Source of the DNA: Nonomuraea pusilla
Lineage (GTDB): Bacteria > Actinomycetota > Actinomycetes > Streptosporangiales > Streptosporangiaceae
DNA length: 64,000 bases
Direction of reading: 5' to 3'
Assembly (NCBI RefSeq): GCF_900109355.1
Contig: NZ_FOBF01000008.1
Span: 124,001-188,000, forward strand
In this document: in pieces, positions 1 to 8,316 of the stretch
How positions within the stretch are numbered: the stretch's first letter is position 1
Layout of the letters: each line of letters begins with the position of its first letter
Notes under the pieces: generated by a model
What the model saw: only the letters and a program-made list of their open reading frames with translations
Databases searched by the model: none
What the model was told of the DNA's origin: nothing
Made by a program: the position numbers and the translations under genes

Positions 1-714
1 GGCGAGCGCGTCTTCGCGGTGACGGTGCGGGCGATCGGCGACGAGCGGCCGGCCCGCTACCGCGACTGGGTGAACCTCAACCGCGCCCTGTGCCACCACC
101 GCTCGGGGGGCCGCGTCGGCTACCTGCACGTCCCTGACATGGGGGCGGAGGGCTTCGGCGAGTTCCACCGGGGCTTCCTCGCCGAGTACGACCGGCAGGC
201 GCTCGTCGTGGACGTGCGCTTCAACGGCGGCGGGCACGTCTCGGCGCTGCTGCTGGAGAAGCTGTCCAGGCGGCGGCTCGGCTACGACTACCCGCGCCGG
301 GGCGCGCCCGAGCCGTACCCGCAGGAGTCGCCGCGCGGCCCGCTGGTGGCGATCGCCAACGAGTGGGCGGGCTCGGACGGCGACATCTTCAGCCACACCT
401 TCAAGCTGCTCGGGCTGGGCCCGCTTGTGGGCAGGCGCACCTGGGGCGGCGTGATCGGCATCTGGCCGCGCCACCGCCTGTCGGACGGCACGGTCACCAC
501 GCAGCCGGAGTTCTCGTTCGCCTTCGACGACGTCGGCTGGCAGGTGGAGAACTACGGCACCGACCCGGACATCGAGGTGGACATCACGCCGCAGGACTAC
601 GCGGCCGGGGTGGACACGCAGCTCGAACGCGCCATCGACGTCGCACTCGACCTACTTGCCCGAAATCCCCCGCATACCCCTGATCCAACGCATCGCCCCC
701 GTATGCAACCTTAG
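1..714 (+). CDS. Tricorn-type S41 serine protease, C-terminal part (5' end outside window)
   Basis: Last ~237 codons of a tricorn-like protease; the frame is open at the left edge, so start, beta-propeller and PDZ regions lie outside. Tricorn enzymes are large cytosolic peptidases that trim oligopeptides released by the proteasome (family knowledge). The nucleophile signature NEWAGSDGDIFS is present with its Ser codon at 373-375. It is preceded by a VVDVRFNGGG strand-loop of the S41 fold and followed by ENYGTDPDIEVD near the C terminus, where tricorn keeps residues of the active-site region. The Pup-proteasome genes lie some 50 kb to the right, so both parts of a degradation route are present, though not in one operon. 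The family call is firm; completeness cannot be judged. Confidence 0.88.
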   Translation, partial: GERVFAVTVRAIGDERPARYRDWVNLNRALCHHRSGGRVGYLHVPDMGAEGFGEFHRGFLAEYDRQALVVDVRFNGGGHVSALLLEKLSRRRLGYDYPRRGAPEPYPQESPRGPLVAIANEWAGSDGDIFSHTFKLLGLGPLVGRRTWGGVIGIWPRHRLSDGTVTTQPEFSFAFDDVGWQVENYGTDPDIEVDITPQDYAAGVDTQLERAIDVALDLLARNPPHTPDPTHRPRMQP

Positions 715-867
715 GTTGCCGAACAGCGTCTAATGATCAGAGGCGGGGATAGCACACGGGGAACAGACGGTGCTCTCCGCCGCGTCGAACGACGGGCCGG
801 TGGCGAGGGACGCCCTCGCCACCGGCTGTGTGTTGTGACCGCTTCCGACCTGAGGGGGAACGCTCAA

Positions 868-2160
868 GTGCGCGCACTCGCACGCAAGGGCAAGTCGGCG
901 GCACGCCGGCTGTACAGGGGATACACGCGGCGCCGCGCGGAGAAGGCGCCGCCGCCGTCGATCCGCCAGGTACGCATCCTGCTGCTGCACGCCAACGGCA
1001 TGGGCGGGACGATCAGGACCGTGTTCAACCTGGCGAGCTACCTGGCCAGGGACCACGACGTGGAGATCGTGTCCATCCTGAAGGAGGCCGAGGAGCCGTT
1101 CTTCCCGATCGACCCGCGCGTACGGTTCCGCTTCCTCGACGACCGGCTCAACCCCGGCCCCGACCCGCTGCGCGCGATGCTGTCGAAGCTGCCCAGCCGG
1201 CTGATCCCCAAGGAGGAGTCGGCCTACCACCGCTTCAACCTGTGGACCGACCTGAAGCTCGCCCGCTACATCCGCTCGCTCGACACCGGCGTCCTCATGG
1301 CCACCCGCCCGGGGCTGAACCTGGCCATGGCCCAGTTAGCCCTCCCCAGCGTGATCACCGTCGGGCAGGAGCACGTCGCGCTGCGCACGCAGCCCGAGCC
1401 GATCCAGGCGCTCATCAAGTGGCGCTACCGCCGCTTCGACGCCCTCGTCACCCTCACCAAGGCCGACCTGCGCGACTACCGCAACACGCTGCCCAAGAAG
1501 CCGAGACGGCTGGCGCGCATCCCGAACGCGGTGCCGCCGATGACCGGCGGCCTGGCCGACCTCGACGCGAAGGTCGTCGTCGCCGTGGGCAGGATGACCA
1601 GGATCAAGGGCTTCCACCGGCTCATCGCCGCCTGGCAGACGGTCGCCGAGTCGCACCCCGACTGGACGCTGCGCATCTACGGCGCCGGCCCGCAGGAGGA
1701 GAACCTCGCCCAGCAGGTCGCCGAGCTGGGCCTGCAGGGCAAGGTCGAGCTGCCCGGCCCCACCTCGGACGTCGGCGCCGCCCTGGAGCAGGCGTCGATC
1801 TTCGTGCTCAGCTCCCGGCACGAGGGCTTCCCCATGACGATCCTGGAGGCCATGGCCAAGAGGATGGCCATCGTCAGCTTCAACAGCCCGCACGGCCCCA
1901 AGGAGATGATCACCGACGAGGTGGACGGGCTGCTGGTCAAGCCGCGCACGAACGCCAACCTCGCCGCCGCGATCATCCGCGTCATCGAGGACGGCGAGCT
2001 GCGCCGCAGGCTCGCGGCGAACGCGCTCGACACCGCCCGCACCTACGACGTGGACGCCGTCGGCGCGCAGTGGGACGCGCTGCTGGAGGAGCTGCTGGCG
2101 CGCCGCGACGGCACGTACGTCAGGCCCCAGACCCCGTCGGCTCCGCCGGCTCTGCTGTGA
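868..2160 (+). CDS. GT-B fold glycosyltransferase, family 4 type
   Basis: 430-residue glycosyltransferase that would move a sugar from an activated donor onto an acceptor; the acceptor is not predictable. The N terminus is very basic (ARKGKSAARRLYRGYTRRR) and may bind membrane or acidic polymer. A glycine-rich N-terminal loop (HANGMGGTIRT) and the C-terminal donor-site motif SSRHEGFPMTILEAM (E-x7-E) are typical of GT4 retaining enzymes. I chose GTG 868 because GAGGGGGAA at 852-860 sits 7 bases upstream; the frame stays open to 733, but that part is low-complexity. It is monocistronic: the next gene has its own ribosome site and a hairpin follows the stop. It could act on wall teichoic acid or glycolipid. 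Confidence 0.85.
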   Translation: MRALARKGKSAARRLYRGYTRRRAEKAPPPSIRQVRILLLHANGMGGTIRTVFNLASYLARDHDVEIVSILKEAEEPFFPIDPRVRFRFLDDRLNPGPDPLRAMLSKLPSRLIPKEESAYHRFNLWTDLKLARYIRSLDTGVLMATRPGLNLAMAQLALPSVITVGQEHVALRTQPEPIQALIKWRYRRFDALVTLTKADLRDYRNTLPKKPRRLARIPNAVPPMTGGLADLDAKVVVAVGRMTRIKGFHRLIAAWQTVAESHPDWTLRIYGAGPQEENLAQQVAELGLQGKVELPGPTSDVGAALEQASIFVLSSRHEGFPMTILEAMAKRMAIVSFNSPHGPKEMITDEVDGLLVKPRTNANLAAAIIRVIEDGELRRRLAANALDTARTYDVDAVGAQWDALLEELLARRDGTYVRPQTPSAPPALL

Positions 2161-2195
2161 CGTCGGCCAGGACGCCGTCGCGGTAGGCGGTGACC

Positions 2196-2223
2196 GGCAG
2201 GGGCCGCCCGCGGCGCCCCTGCC
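2196..2223 (+). terminator. Hairpin after the glycosyltransferase gene
   Basis: Nine-base-pair perfect stem (2196-2204 with 2215-2223, arms ggcaggggc / gcccctgcc) with a 10-base loop, 36 bases after the stop codon at 2160. No T-run follows, as is usual for actinobacterial terminators. Confidence 0.45.
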
Positions 2224-2320
2224 CGCCCGGTGCGGGCGCGCCGCGCCGGGCGGCGTGTCAGAGCCGGCGATGGCGGGAATTCTCTAGACAACTCACGCCA
2301 AGCCCCCATGGAGGCGTGCT

Positions 2321-3034
2321 TTGACCACGAAGGCCGCCATCGCGCTCCTGACCGGAGCCGTCATCGTCGTCTCCCTCGCCGGCAACGCCACCACGACGCC
2401 GGTCACCGCGGCGACCCCGCTGAGCAACGCCGGCGGCACCCGGCCGGGCCTGGCTCCCATCAGATCCGACGCCGACAGAGCCGCGGCACGCGCCCTCATC
2501 AGGCGGTTACGCGTCAAGGACCGCGGCCCGAACACCGGCTACGACCGGCTCAACTACGGCGACAACTGGGCCGACACCGCTCCCGGCGTGCCGTACGCGC
2601 GCAACGGCTGCCGGACCCGCGACGACCTGCTGGCCCGCGACGGCCGCGGCGTCAGGTACCGGGCGGGCTCCAGGTGCGAGGTCGTCGAGATGGAGCTGGA
2701 CGACCCCTACACCGGCACCACGATCGCCTGGAGCAAGAAGCACGCCGACGAGGTGCAGGTGGACCACGTCGTCCCGCTGAACTACGCCTGGCGGATGGGC
2801 GCGCCGCGCTGGCCGATGTCCAAGCGGCTCGACTTCGCCAACGACCCGCTCAACCTGCTGCCCGTGCAGGGCGCGGCCAACGAGGAGAAGGACGCCTCGG
2901 GCCCCGCCGGCTGGCTGCCGCCGCTCCGTGGCGTGCGCTGCGCGTACGTCACCCGCTTCGCGCAGGTGGCGCTCAAGTACGACGTGCCGGTGACCGGGCC
3001 GGACAAGCGGACGATGCTCGCCCAGTGCCGCTGA
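2321..3034 (+). CDS. Secreted HNH-family endonuclease (DUF1524/GmrSD-C type)
   Basis: 237-residue protein with a hydrophobic signal peptide (residues ~5-30, ending near NATTTPVTAA) followed by an HNH nuclease module. The conserved VDHVVPL segment supplies the catalytic His, and NDPLNLLPVQGAANEEKD is the asparagine/second-His region of this family. Start is TTG 2321, with GGAGG at 2310-2314 seven bases upstream. Such proteins are exported DNases common in Actinobacteria, with proposed nutritional or competitive roles (inference). The C-terminal Cys residues may form a disulfide outside the cell. The gene is convergent with the SGNH hydrolase. Assignment to an exported HNH nuclease is good; substrate is unknown. 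Confidence 0.85.
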   Translation: MTTKAAIALLTGAVIVVSLAGNATTTPVTAATPLSNAGGTRPGLAPIRSDADRAAARALIRRLRVKDRGPNTGYDRLNYGDNWADTAPGVPYARNGCRTRDDLLARDGRGVRYRAGSRCEVVEMELDDPYTGTTIAWSKKHADEVQVDHVVPLNYAWRMGAPRWPMSKRLDFANDPLNLLPVQGAANEEKDASGPAGWLPPLRGVRCAYVTRFAQVALKYDVPVTGPDKRTMLAQCR

Positions 3035-3054
3035 CGCCCCAGGCCGGGCTGCGG

Positions 3055-3120
3055 GCGCCAGGCGAGGCTGAGGAGCGCCAGGCGAGGCTGAGGGGCGCTA
3101 GGCGGGGCTGAGGGGCGCGA
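3055..3120. repeat. Tandem 20-bp repeat, three copies, covering the SGNH hydrolase stop codon
   Basis: Units at 3055-3074, 3075-3094 and 3095-3114 follow gcgccaggcgaggctgaggg with one or two changes each. In the third copy a c-to-t change turns cca into cta, which on the minus strand is the TAG stop of the hydrolase gene; the first two copies would read through as Trp. Confidence 0.85.
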
Positions 3121-4027
3121 TCCACTCGAAGCCGCGCTTGAACGTCTGCTCCGCCAGCGCCTTCTGCCCCGCCGAGTTGGGGTGGAAGTAGTCCCACTTG
3201 CTGACGTGGTCGAGCGTGAACGGGAACGAGAAGATCGCGCCGCCGTCGCTGCGGCAGGCCGGGCCGAACGCGGCGCACGCGTCGGCCGCCGCCTTGTTGT
3301 ACGCCATCACCCGCGCCCGCACCCTGGCGCGCCGCTGGACGTCGGCCTGGCGCGTGGAGGACGGGTTGGCCAGCATCGCCTGGCAGATCCTGCCGGCCGT
3401 CCAGAACGTGCGGGCCAGCGGGCTGTCCTTGCCGACCTGCCACAGGCGGCGCAGGTCGGGCACGCTCGCGACGAACACCCGCACGCCCGGCACGCCCGCA
3501 CGCAGCTCCTTCAGCGCGGCCTCGAAACGCTGGCGGTACACCGCGACCGGGGTCATCTCGCGCTCGGTGCGCCTGCAGGCGTCCTGCGCGCCGATGAGGA
3601 CGGTCACGTAGTCGGCCTTGGCCTGCACCGCCTTGGTGACCTGGCCCATGAGGTCGGCGCTGGTGGAGCCGGGCACGGCGAAGTTGTGGACCTGCCCCTG
3701 GAGCGTTCCGTCGAGCTCGGACAGCCGCAGGTAGTGGCTGGCGACGGCCGGGCTGTCGCCCGCGGCCCACGAGCGGGCGGGGCAGGAGACGTACCAGCCG
3801 CAGGCGTTGAAGCCGGTGCTGATCGAGTCTCCGAGCGCGGCCATGACGGCGGGCACCCGCTCGGCCACCGCGGCAGGGGCCGCGGACTGGGTCGCGGACG
3901 GGGTCGCGGCCGGGGTCGCGGACGGGGTCGCGGACGGCCCGGCGGCCCGCGCGGGCGCCTGCGTGACGGCCTGGGCCACGGCGGGGGCGGTGAGGACGGC
4001 GACTGCGGCGAGAACGCGACCGATCAT
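3098..4027 (-). CDS. Secreted SGNH/GDSL-family hydrolase
   Basis: 309-residue exported esterase or lipase-like enzyme. After a signal peptide comes an Ala/Thr/Pro/Ser-rich linker (repeats of SATPSATPAATP), then the SGNH domain. Block I is GDSISTG with the nucleophile Ser; block V is DYFHPNSAGQ with the catalytic Asp and His. Block III reads IGAQDACRR in place of the usual GxND, so the oxyanion Asn is replaced by Gln. Several Cys pairs suggest disulfides outside the cell. I start at ATG 4027 rather than GTG 4036 because a TACGGT hexamer at 4035-4040 lies 7 bases before the ATG (leaderless arrangement). Likely substrates are lipids or acetylated glycans; not determinable here. Confidence 0.86.
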   Translation of the reverse strand: MIGRVLAAVAVLTAPAVAQAVTQAPARAAGPSATPSATPAATPSATQSAAPAAVAERVPAVMAALGDSISTGFNACGWYVSCPARSWAAGDSPAVASHYLRLSELDGTLQGQVHNFAVPGSTSADLMGQVTKAVQAKADYVTVLIGAQDACRRTEREMTPVAVYRQRFEAALKELRAGVPGVRVFVASVPDLRRLWQVGKDSPLARTFWTAGRICQAMLANPSSTRQADVQRRARVRARVMAYNKAAADACAAFGPACRSDGGAIFSFPFTLDHVSKWDYFHPNSAGQKALAEQTFKRGFEWIAPLSPA

Positions 4028-4034
4028 GCGCCTC

Positions 4035-4040
4035 ACCGTA
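4035..4040 (-). promoter_or_regulatory. -10 hexamer TACGGT, leaderless start of the SGNH hydrolase
   Basis: TACGGT, 7-base spacer, ATG at 4027 on the minus strand. No ribosome-binding site could fit between, so transcription probably begins at the start codon. Confidence 0.5.
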
Positions 4041-4243
4041 GAGAAACGATCTTGGGTGGGCAGGCGGGTTCCGGCAAGTCTGGGGTTTGCGGACCCACTT
4101 CATATCACCGCTTGACAGTGCCGCAGGCTCACCGCTCCGCGTCGGGGGCTCTCGGCGCCGCCGACGGTCCGGGGTGAGACGGAGCTCATCGTCCGTAACG
4201 GCGCATTCACGGGGGTCCGAGTCGAACGCGTTCAGTTCCGGCA

Positions 4244-4249
4244 TAGAGT
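4244..4249 (+). promoter_or_regulatory. -10 hexamer TAGAGT, leaderless start of isochorismate synthase
   Basis: TAGAGT followed by gtcttga (7 bases) and GTG 4257; no Shine-Dalgarno is present in the spacer. Confidence 0.5.
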
Positions 4250-4256
4250 GTCTTGA

Positions 4257-5486
4257 GTGAGTGTCGCGCTCGGAACAACCCGCCCGCTACCGGTTCGCAC
4301 CACCCCCGTCGGCGACCCCGGTGACCTGCTCGCAGCCCTGCCGGGCACCGCCCCCTACGCCTGGGTCAGGAACGGCGAAGGGCTGGTCGGATGGGGCGAG
4401 GCCGCCAGGGTGGACGTTCCTCCTGGGCCGGGACGCTTCGCGTGGGCCCGCCAGTGGCTCACCACCGTCCTCGGCGAAGCCGTCGTGGACGACGCCGTGC
4501 GCACCCCCGGCTCGGGCCCCGTCGCCTTCGGCAGCTTCACCTTCGACGAGGACGCCCCTGGATCGGTCCTCGTCGTCCCCAGCGCCGTGCTCGCCAGGCG
4601 CGACGGCCACGCCTGGCTCACCACCGTCGGCGACGCGCCGCTGGAGACGTTCACCCCGGTCCGCGACCCCGGACGCATCAGCTACGGCGACGGCAGCCTC
4701 ACCGCGCCGGAGTGGGAGCTCGTCGTGGCCCGCGCGGCGCAGCGCATCCGCGGCGGCGAACTGGAGAAGGTCGTCCTCGCCCGCGACCTGCTCGCCACCG
4801 CCGAGCACCCCATCGACGTGCGCCTGCTGCTGACGCGCCTGGCCGGGCGCTACCCCGAGTGCTACACGTTCTCCGTGGCCGGGCTCGTCGGCGCCACCCC
4901 CGAACTGCTGATCCGCCGCACCGGGCAGGACATCGAGTCGCTGGTGCTGGCAGGCACCACCCAGCGCGGCACCACCCCCGCCGACGACGTCGCGCGCGGC
5001 GCGGCGCTGTTCGCCTCCGCCAAGGACCGCCACGAGCACGAGTGCGCCATCGCCTCCGTCAGGCAGACGCTGGCGCCGCTGTGCTCGTCGCTGCGCACGC
5101 CGGACGAGCCGGAACTGCTCGTGCTGCCGAACGTCCAGCACCTGGCCAGCCACGTCACCGGCCGCCTGCGCGACGGCGCGTCCGTGCTGGACGTGGTCGC
5201 CGCCATGCACCCCACGGCCGCCGTCGGCGGCACCCCCACCGCCACCGCGATCGAGGTCATCCGCGAGCTGGAGGGCATGGACCGCGCGGGCTACGCGGGC
5301 CCCGTCGGCTGGATCGACGCGCACGGCGACGGCGAGTGGGGCATCGCGCTGCGCTCGGGCATCGTCGAGGGCCGCCGGGCCCGGCTGTTCGCGGGCGGCG
5401 GCATCATGGGCGACAGCGACCCGGCGTCGGAGCTGGCGGAGGCGCAGGCCAAGTTCAGGGTCATGCAGTACGCGCTGGAAGGGTGA
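4257..5486 (+). CDS. Isochorismate synthase
   Basis: 409-residue chorismate-utilising enzyme converting chorismate to isochorismate, the first step toward salicylate/2,3-dihydroxybenzoate siderophores or classical menaquinone. The C-terminal chorismate-binding domain is intact: a GELEKVVLARDLL segment, PELLIRR, AGTTQRGTT, a KDRHEHECAI helix, HPTAAVGGTPTATAIEVI, and the terminal FAGGGIMGDSDPASELAEAQAKF holding Mg-binding acidic residues. Length fits EntC/DhbC/MenF. No siderophore or men genes are adjacent, so the pathway is open. The start GTG 4257 is supported by the leaderless -10 box. It converges with the YigZ gene across a palindrome at 5491-5514. Confidence 0.92.
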   Translation: MSVALGTTRPLPVRTTPVGDPGDLLAALPGTAPYAWVRNGEGLVGWGEAARVDVPPGPGRFAWARQWLTTVLGEAVVDDAVRTPGSGPVAFGSFTFDEDAPGSVLVVPSAVLARRDGHAWLTTVGDAPLETFTPVRDPGRISYGDGSLTAPEWELVVARAAQRIRGGELEKVVLARDLLATAEHPIDVRLLLTRLAGRYPECYTFSVAGLVGATPELLIRRTGQDIESLVLAGTTQRGTTPADDVARGAALFASAKDRHEHECAIASVRQTLAPLCSSLRTPDEPELLVLPNVQHLASHVTGRLRDGASVLDVVAAMHPTAAVGGTPTATAIEVIRELEGMDRAGYAGPVGWIDAHGDGEWGIALRSGIVEGRRARLFAGGGIMGDSDPASELAEAQAKFRVMQYALEG

Positions 5487-5490
5487 ACCG

Positions 5491-5514
5491 CTGACGCCCC
5501 GGCCCGGACGTCAG
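5491..5514. terminator. Imperfect palindrome between convergent genes, possible bidirectional terminator
   Basis: 24-bp palindrome with 10 of 12 pairs matching, arms ctgacg / cgtcag outermost, between the stop of isochorismate synthase (5486) and the stop of the YigZ gene (5511). Confidence 0.4.
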
Positions 5515-6143
5515 TGCCGGGGCGGCTCCGGAACGTGGATGTCCTCGCCCGGCTCCACCCTGGCGCGGCCCGCGGTCAGCGTCGCCACCCAGTCGGCGAA
5601 CGCCGCCACGTCGTCCTCCCCCACCGCCACGGAGAACACCACCTCGGCCCCGTACGCCACGTCGCGCACCGCGTGCCGCGAGGCCCGCAGGTCGTTCTCC
5701 ACCCGGCCCGCCTGGTCGTGGGCGACGGCCACCCGCACCAGCCGGGCCGGCACCATCCGCACCGGCTCGGCCCGGTCGAGCGTCTCGGTGACGGCCGACC
5801 CGTACGCCCTGACCAGGCCGCCCGCGCCGAGCAGGACGCCGCCGAAGTAGCGCGTCACCACGGCCGCCACGTCGTTGTAGCCCCTGCCCACCAGCGCCTG
5901 CACCATGGGGGTGCCCGCGGTGCCGCCTGGCTCGCCGTCGTCGTCGCCCTTCTGCAGGCGCTGCCCGATCACGTACGCGGTGCAGTTGTGCGTGGCCGAC
6001 GGGTGGAGCGCCCGCCGCCGCGCGATGAAGGCGGCGGCCTCCTCGACGGTGCGCGCCGGGGCGACGGCGCAGATGAACCGCGAGCGCCGCACCTCGGTCT
6101 CGTGTTCGACGGTCTCGTTGAGCGTGAGGTAGGGCGATGGCAC
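5511..6143 (-). CDS. YigZ/IMPACT family protein
   Basis: 210-residue protein of the UPF0029 (YigZ, IMPACT N-terminal) family, whose eukaryotic members regulate the GCN2 kinase and whose bacterial role is unclear. Seen in the sequence: RRSRFICAVAPARTVEEAAAFI, then HNCTAYVIG, the family core DDDGEPGGTAGTPM, and NDVAAVVTRYFGGVLLGAGGLVRAYG; a ferredoxin-like C-terminal domain follows (residues ~140-200). The full length of the family is present. The start codon is GTG 6143, six bases after a TAATCT hexamer (6150-6155). It stands alone, convergent with isochorismate synthase and divergent from hyuA. Confidence 0.93.
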   Translation of the reverse strand: MPSPYLTLNETVEHETEVRRSRFICAVAPARTVEEAAAFIARRRALHPSATHNCTAYVIGQRLQKGDDDGEPGGTAGTPMVQALVGRGYNDVAAVVTRYFGGVLLGAGGLVRAYGSAVTETLDRAEPVRMVPARLVRVAVAHDQAGRVENDLRASRHAVRDVAYGAEVVFSVAVGEDDVAAFADWVATLTAGRARVEPGEDIHVPEPPRH

Positions 6144-6149
6144 CGTCCG

Positions 6150-6155
6150 AGATTA
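6150..6155 (-). promoter_or_regulatory. -10 hexamer TAATCT, leaderless start of the YigZ gene
   Basis: TAATCT, spacer CGGACG (6 bases), GTG 6143 on the minus strand. Confidence 0.5.
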
Positions 6156-6241
6156 CCGGGCGGGGCCGCCGCGACCGCCCCCGGCCCCGCGGCCGTGCCA
6201 GGCGCGCGGGCGGGCGGGCCGCACTGCCGGCGGGGCGCTTG

Positions 6242-6256
6242 TGTGCATCCGGCACA
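6242..6256 (+). promoter_or_regulatory. Inverted repeat upstream of hyuA, candidate operator
   Basis: TGTGC-atccg-GCACA, 5-bp arms, ending about 22 bases before the -10 hexamer at 6279 and so touching the -35 region. The binding protein is unknown; the PucR-type regulator at 10198-12195 is one candidate (inference). Confidence 0.3.
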
Positions 6257-6278
6257 TGCGGGCGCACCCGCCGCGGAA

Positions 6279-6284
6279 TAACGT
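6279..6284 (+). promoter_or_regulatory. -10 hexamer TAACGT, leaderless start of hyuA
   Basis: TAACGT, spacer tcggcgc (7 bases), ATG 6292. Confidence 0.5.
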
Positions 6285-6291
6285 TCGGCGC

Positions 6292-8316
6292 ATGAGTTTT
6301 CGCGTCGCCATGGACATCGGCGGCACCTTCACCGACGTCGTCTGCTACGACGAGCGCACCGGGGCGGTCACGGCCTCGAAGGCGCCCACCACTCCAGGAG
6401 ACCTCGCCGAGGGCGTCTTCTCCGCGCTCGCCCGGGTCGTGGATGATCCGTCCCGGATCTCGTTCTTCGTGCACGGCACCACGCAGGGCCTCAACGCGCT
6501 GCTGGAGCGCAAGGGCGCCCGCGTGCTGCTGCTGGCCGGCGAGGGCGCGAGGGACGTTTACCAGATCGCCCGGGGCAACCGCGACCGCATGTTCGACCTG
6601 CGCTACCGCAAACCCGAGCCGCTCGTGCCGCGCCGCGACGTGATGGAGGCGGGCGGCAGGCTCGACTACCGGGGCCGCGAGCTGGCGCCGCTCGACGAGG
6701 AGTCGGTGCGCGCCGCCGCGCGGCGGGCCCGAGAGGAGGGCTTCGACGCCGTCGCCGTCTGCCTGCTGTTCTCGTACGTCGACCCGGCCCACGAGCTGCG
6801 CGCCGGCGAGATCCTGCGCGAGGAGCTCGGCGACGGCGTCCTCGTGGTGCTCTCGCACGAGGTGGCGCGCGAGTGGCGCGAGTACGAGCGGACCTCCTCC
6901 GCCGTGCTGGAGGCGTACACGGGGCCGGTGGTGCGCGGCTACCTGTCGAGGATCGAGCAGCGCTTCGCCGGGCGCGGCCTCGGCGTGCCCGTGCACGTCA
7001 TGCAGTCGTCGGGCGGGCTGGTCAACGCCTCGTACGCGATGCGCAGGCCGCTGCAGACCCTGCTGTCGGGGCCCGTCGGCGGGACGATGGGCGGGGTCGC
7101 GGCGGCCCGGCTGCTCGGCCGCGACAACGTCATCTGCGTGGACATGGGCGGCACCTCGTTCGACGTGTCGCTGGTCGTGAACGGGCGGCCCGACGTCAGC
7201 GCGGAGGCGCGCGTCGAGGGATACCCGGTGCTCATGCCGATCGTGAACCTCCACACGATCGGCGCGGGCGGCGGCTCGATCGCGTACGCCGAGGCGGGCG
7301 CGCTGCGGGTCGGCCCCGAGTCGGCGGGCGCGGTGCCCGGCCCCGCCTGCTACGGCAGGGGCGGCACGCGGCCCACCGTCACCGACGCCAACGTGGTGCT
7401 CGGCCGGGTCGATCCCGCGTGGTTCGCGGGCGGGCTGATGACGCTCGACGTCGAGGCGGCGCGCACCGCGGTGTCGGGGCTCGCCGCTGAGCTGGGGCTC
7501 GACCCGGTGCGGCTGGCCGAAGGCATCTGCGACGTGGCCAACGCCAAGATGGCGCAGGCCATCCGCACCCTGACCGTGGAGCACGGCGTGGAGCCGCGCG
7601 AGTTCGCGCTCGTCGCGTTCGGCGGCGCGGGCGCCATGCACGCCGTGTTCATCGCCCGCGAGCTGGGCGTCTCCGAGGTGGTCGTGCCGCGCTTCCCCGG
7701 CGCGTTCTCCGCCTGGGGCATGCTGGAGGCGGACGTGCGGCGGGACCTGACGCTGCCGTACTTCCGGCCCCAGGACGACCTCGACGCCGCCGACCTGTCC
7801 GCGCGGCTCGCGGCGCTGGAGCGGGAGGCGCTGGACGCGCTGGCCGGGCAGGGCGTCCCCGAGGAGCGCCGCCGCGTCGAGCACGCCCTCGACATGCGCT
7901 ACGAGGGCCAGGACTACACGCTCACCATCCCCCTGCGCGACGCGGCCGAGCCCGCCGGGCCCGGCTTCCTGGAGCGCGTCGCCGCCCGGTACGCGGACGC
8001 CCACACCGCCAGGTACGGCCACGCCACCCCCGAGGCCCCCGTCGAGTTCGTCATGCTGCGCAGCACCGGGTTCGGCTCCTTCCCCAGGGCCGCCGCCACC
8101 GTGCCGCCCGCCCCGCCGGAGGCCGCCCCCGCCGTCCGTGACGTCGTCTTCGACGGCGTGCCCCACCGCACCCCCGTGCTGCGCCGCTCCGCCCTCGACG
8201 GCTCCTTCCACGGCCCCGCCGTCGTCGTCGAGGAGACCGCCACGACCGTCGTCCCCCCGGGCTGCCTCGTCACCGTCGACGACAACGGATTCCTCATCGT
8301 GAAAGTGGACCAGTGA
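6292..8316 (+). CDS. hyuA: Hydantoinase/oxoprolinase subunit A (HyuA type)
   Basis: 674-residue ATP-dependent hydantoinase/5-oxoprolinase A subunit, which with subunit B opens cyclic amides such as N-methylhydantoin or 5-oxoproline. The N-terminal phosphate-binding motif MDIGGTFTDVV starts at residue ~7. The second ATPase half has VDMGGTSFDVSLV, the glycine-rich TIGAGGGSIA and VAFGGAGAMHA, all characteristic of the acetone carboxylase/hydantoinase superfamily. Length is normal. ATG 6292 is chosen over upstream ATGs because it matches the leaderless -10 spacing and begins directly with the conserved domain. The stop overlaps the start of hyuB, so the two subunits are translated together. Exact substrate (hydantoin, oxoproline, ketone) cannot be told from sequence. 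Confidence 0.92.
   Translation: MSFRVAMDIGGTFTDVVCYDERTGAVTASKAPTTPGDLAEGVFSALARVVDDPSRISFFVHGTTQGLNALLERKGARVLLLAGEGARDVYQIARGNRDRMFDLRYRKPEPLVPRRDVMEAGGRLDYRGRELAPLDEESVRAAARRAREEGFDAVAVCLLFSYVDPAHELRAGEILREELGDGVLVVLSHEVAREWREYERTSSAVLEAYTGPVVRGYLSRIEQRFAGRGLGVPVHVMQSSGGLVNASYAMRRPLQTLLSGPVGGTMGGVAAARLLGRDNVICVDMGGTSFDVSLVVNGRPDVSAEARVEGYPVLMPIVNLHTIGAGGGSIAYAEAGALRVGPESAGAVPGPACYGRGGTRPTVTDANVVLGRVDPAWFAGGLMTLDVEAARTAVSGLAAELGLDPVRLAEGICDVANAKMAQAIRTLTVEHGVEPREFALVAFGGAGAMHAVFIARELGVSEVVVPRFPGAFSAWGMLEADVRRDLTLPYFRPQDDLDAADLSARLAALEREALDALAGQGVPEERRRVEHALDMRYEGQDYTLTIPLRDAAEPAGPGFLERVAARYADAHTARYGHATPEAPVEFVMLRSTGFGSFPRAAATVPPAPPEAAPAVRDVVFDGVPHRTPVLRRSALDGSFHGPAVVVEETATTVVPPGCLVTVDDNGFLIVKVDQ

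Noticed and set aside
733-868. Upstream extension of the glycosyltransferase to 733
   Set aside because: The added 45 residues are low-complexity and a good ribosome site precedes GTG 868.
4257-5486. Naming the isochorismate synthase menF, entC or dhbC
   Set aside because: No men or siderophore genes are adjacent, so the pathway cannot be chosen.
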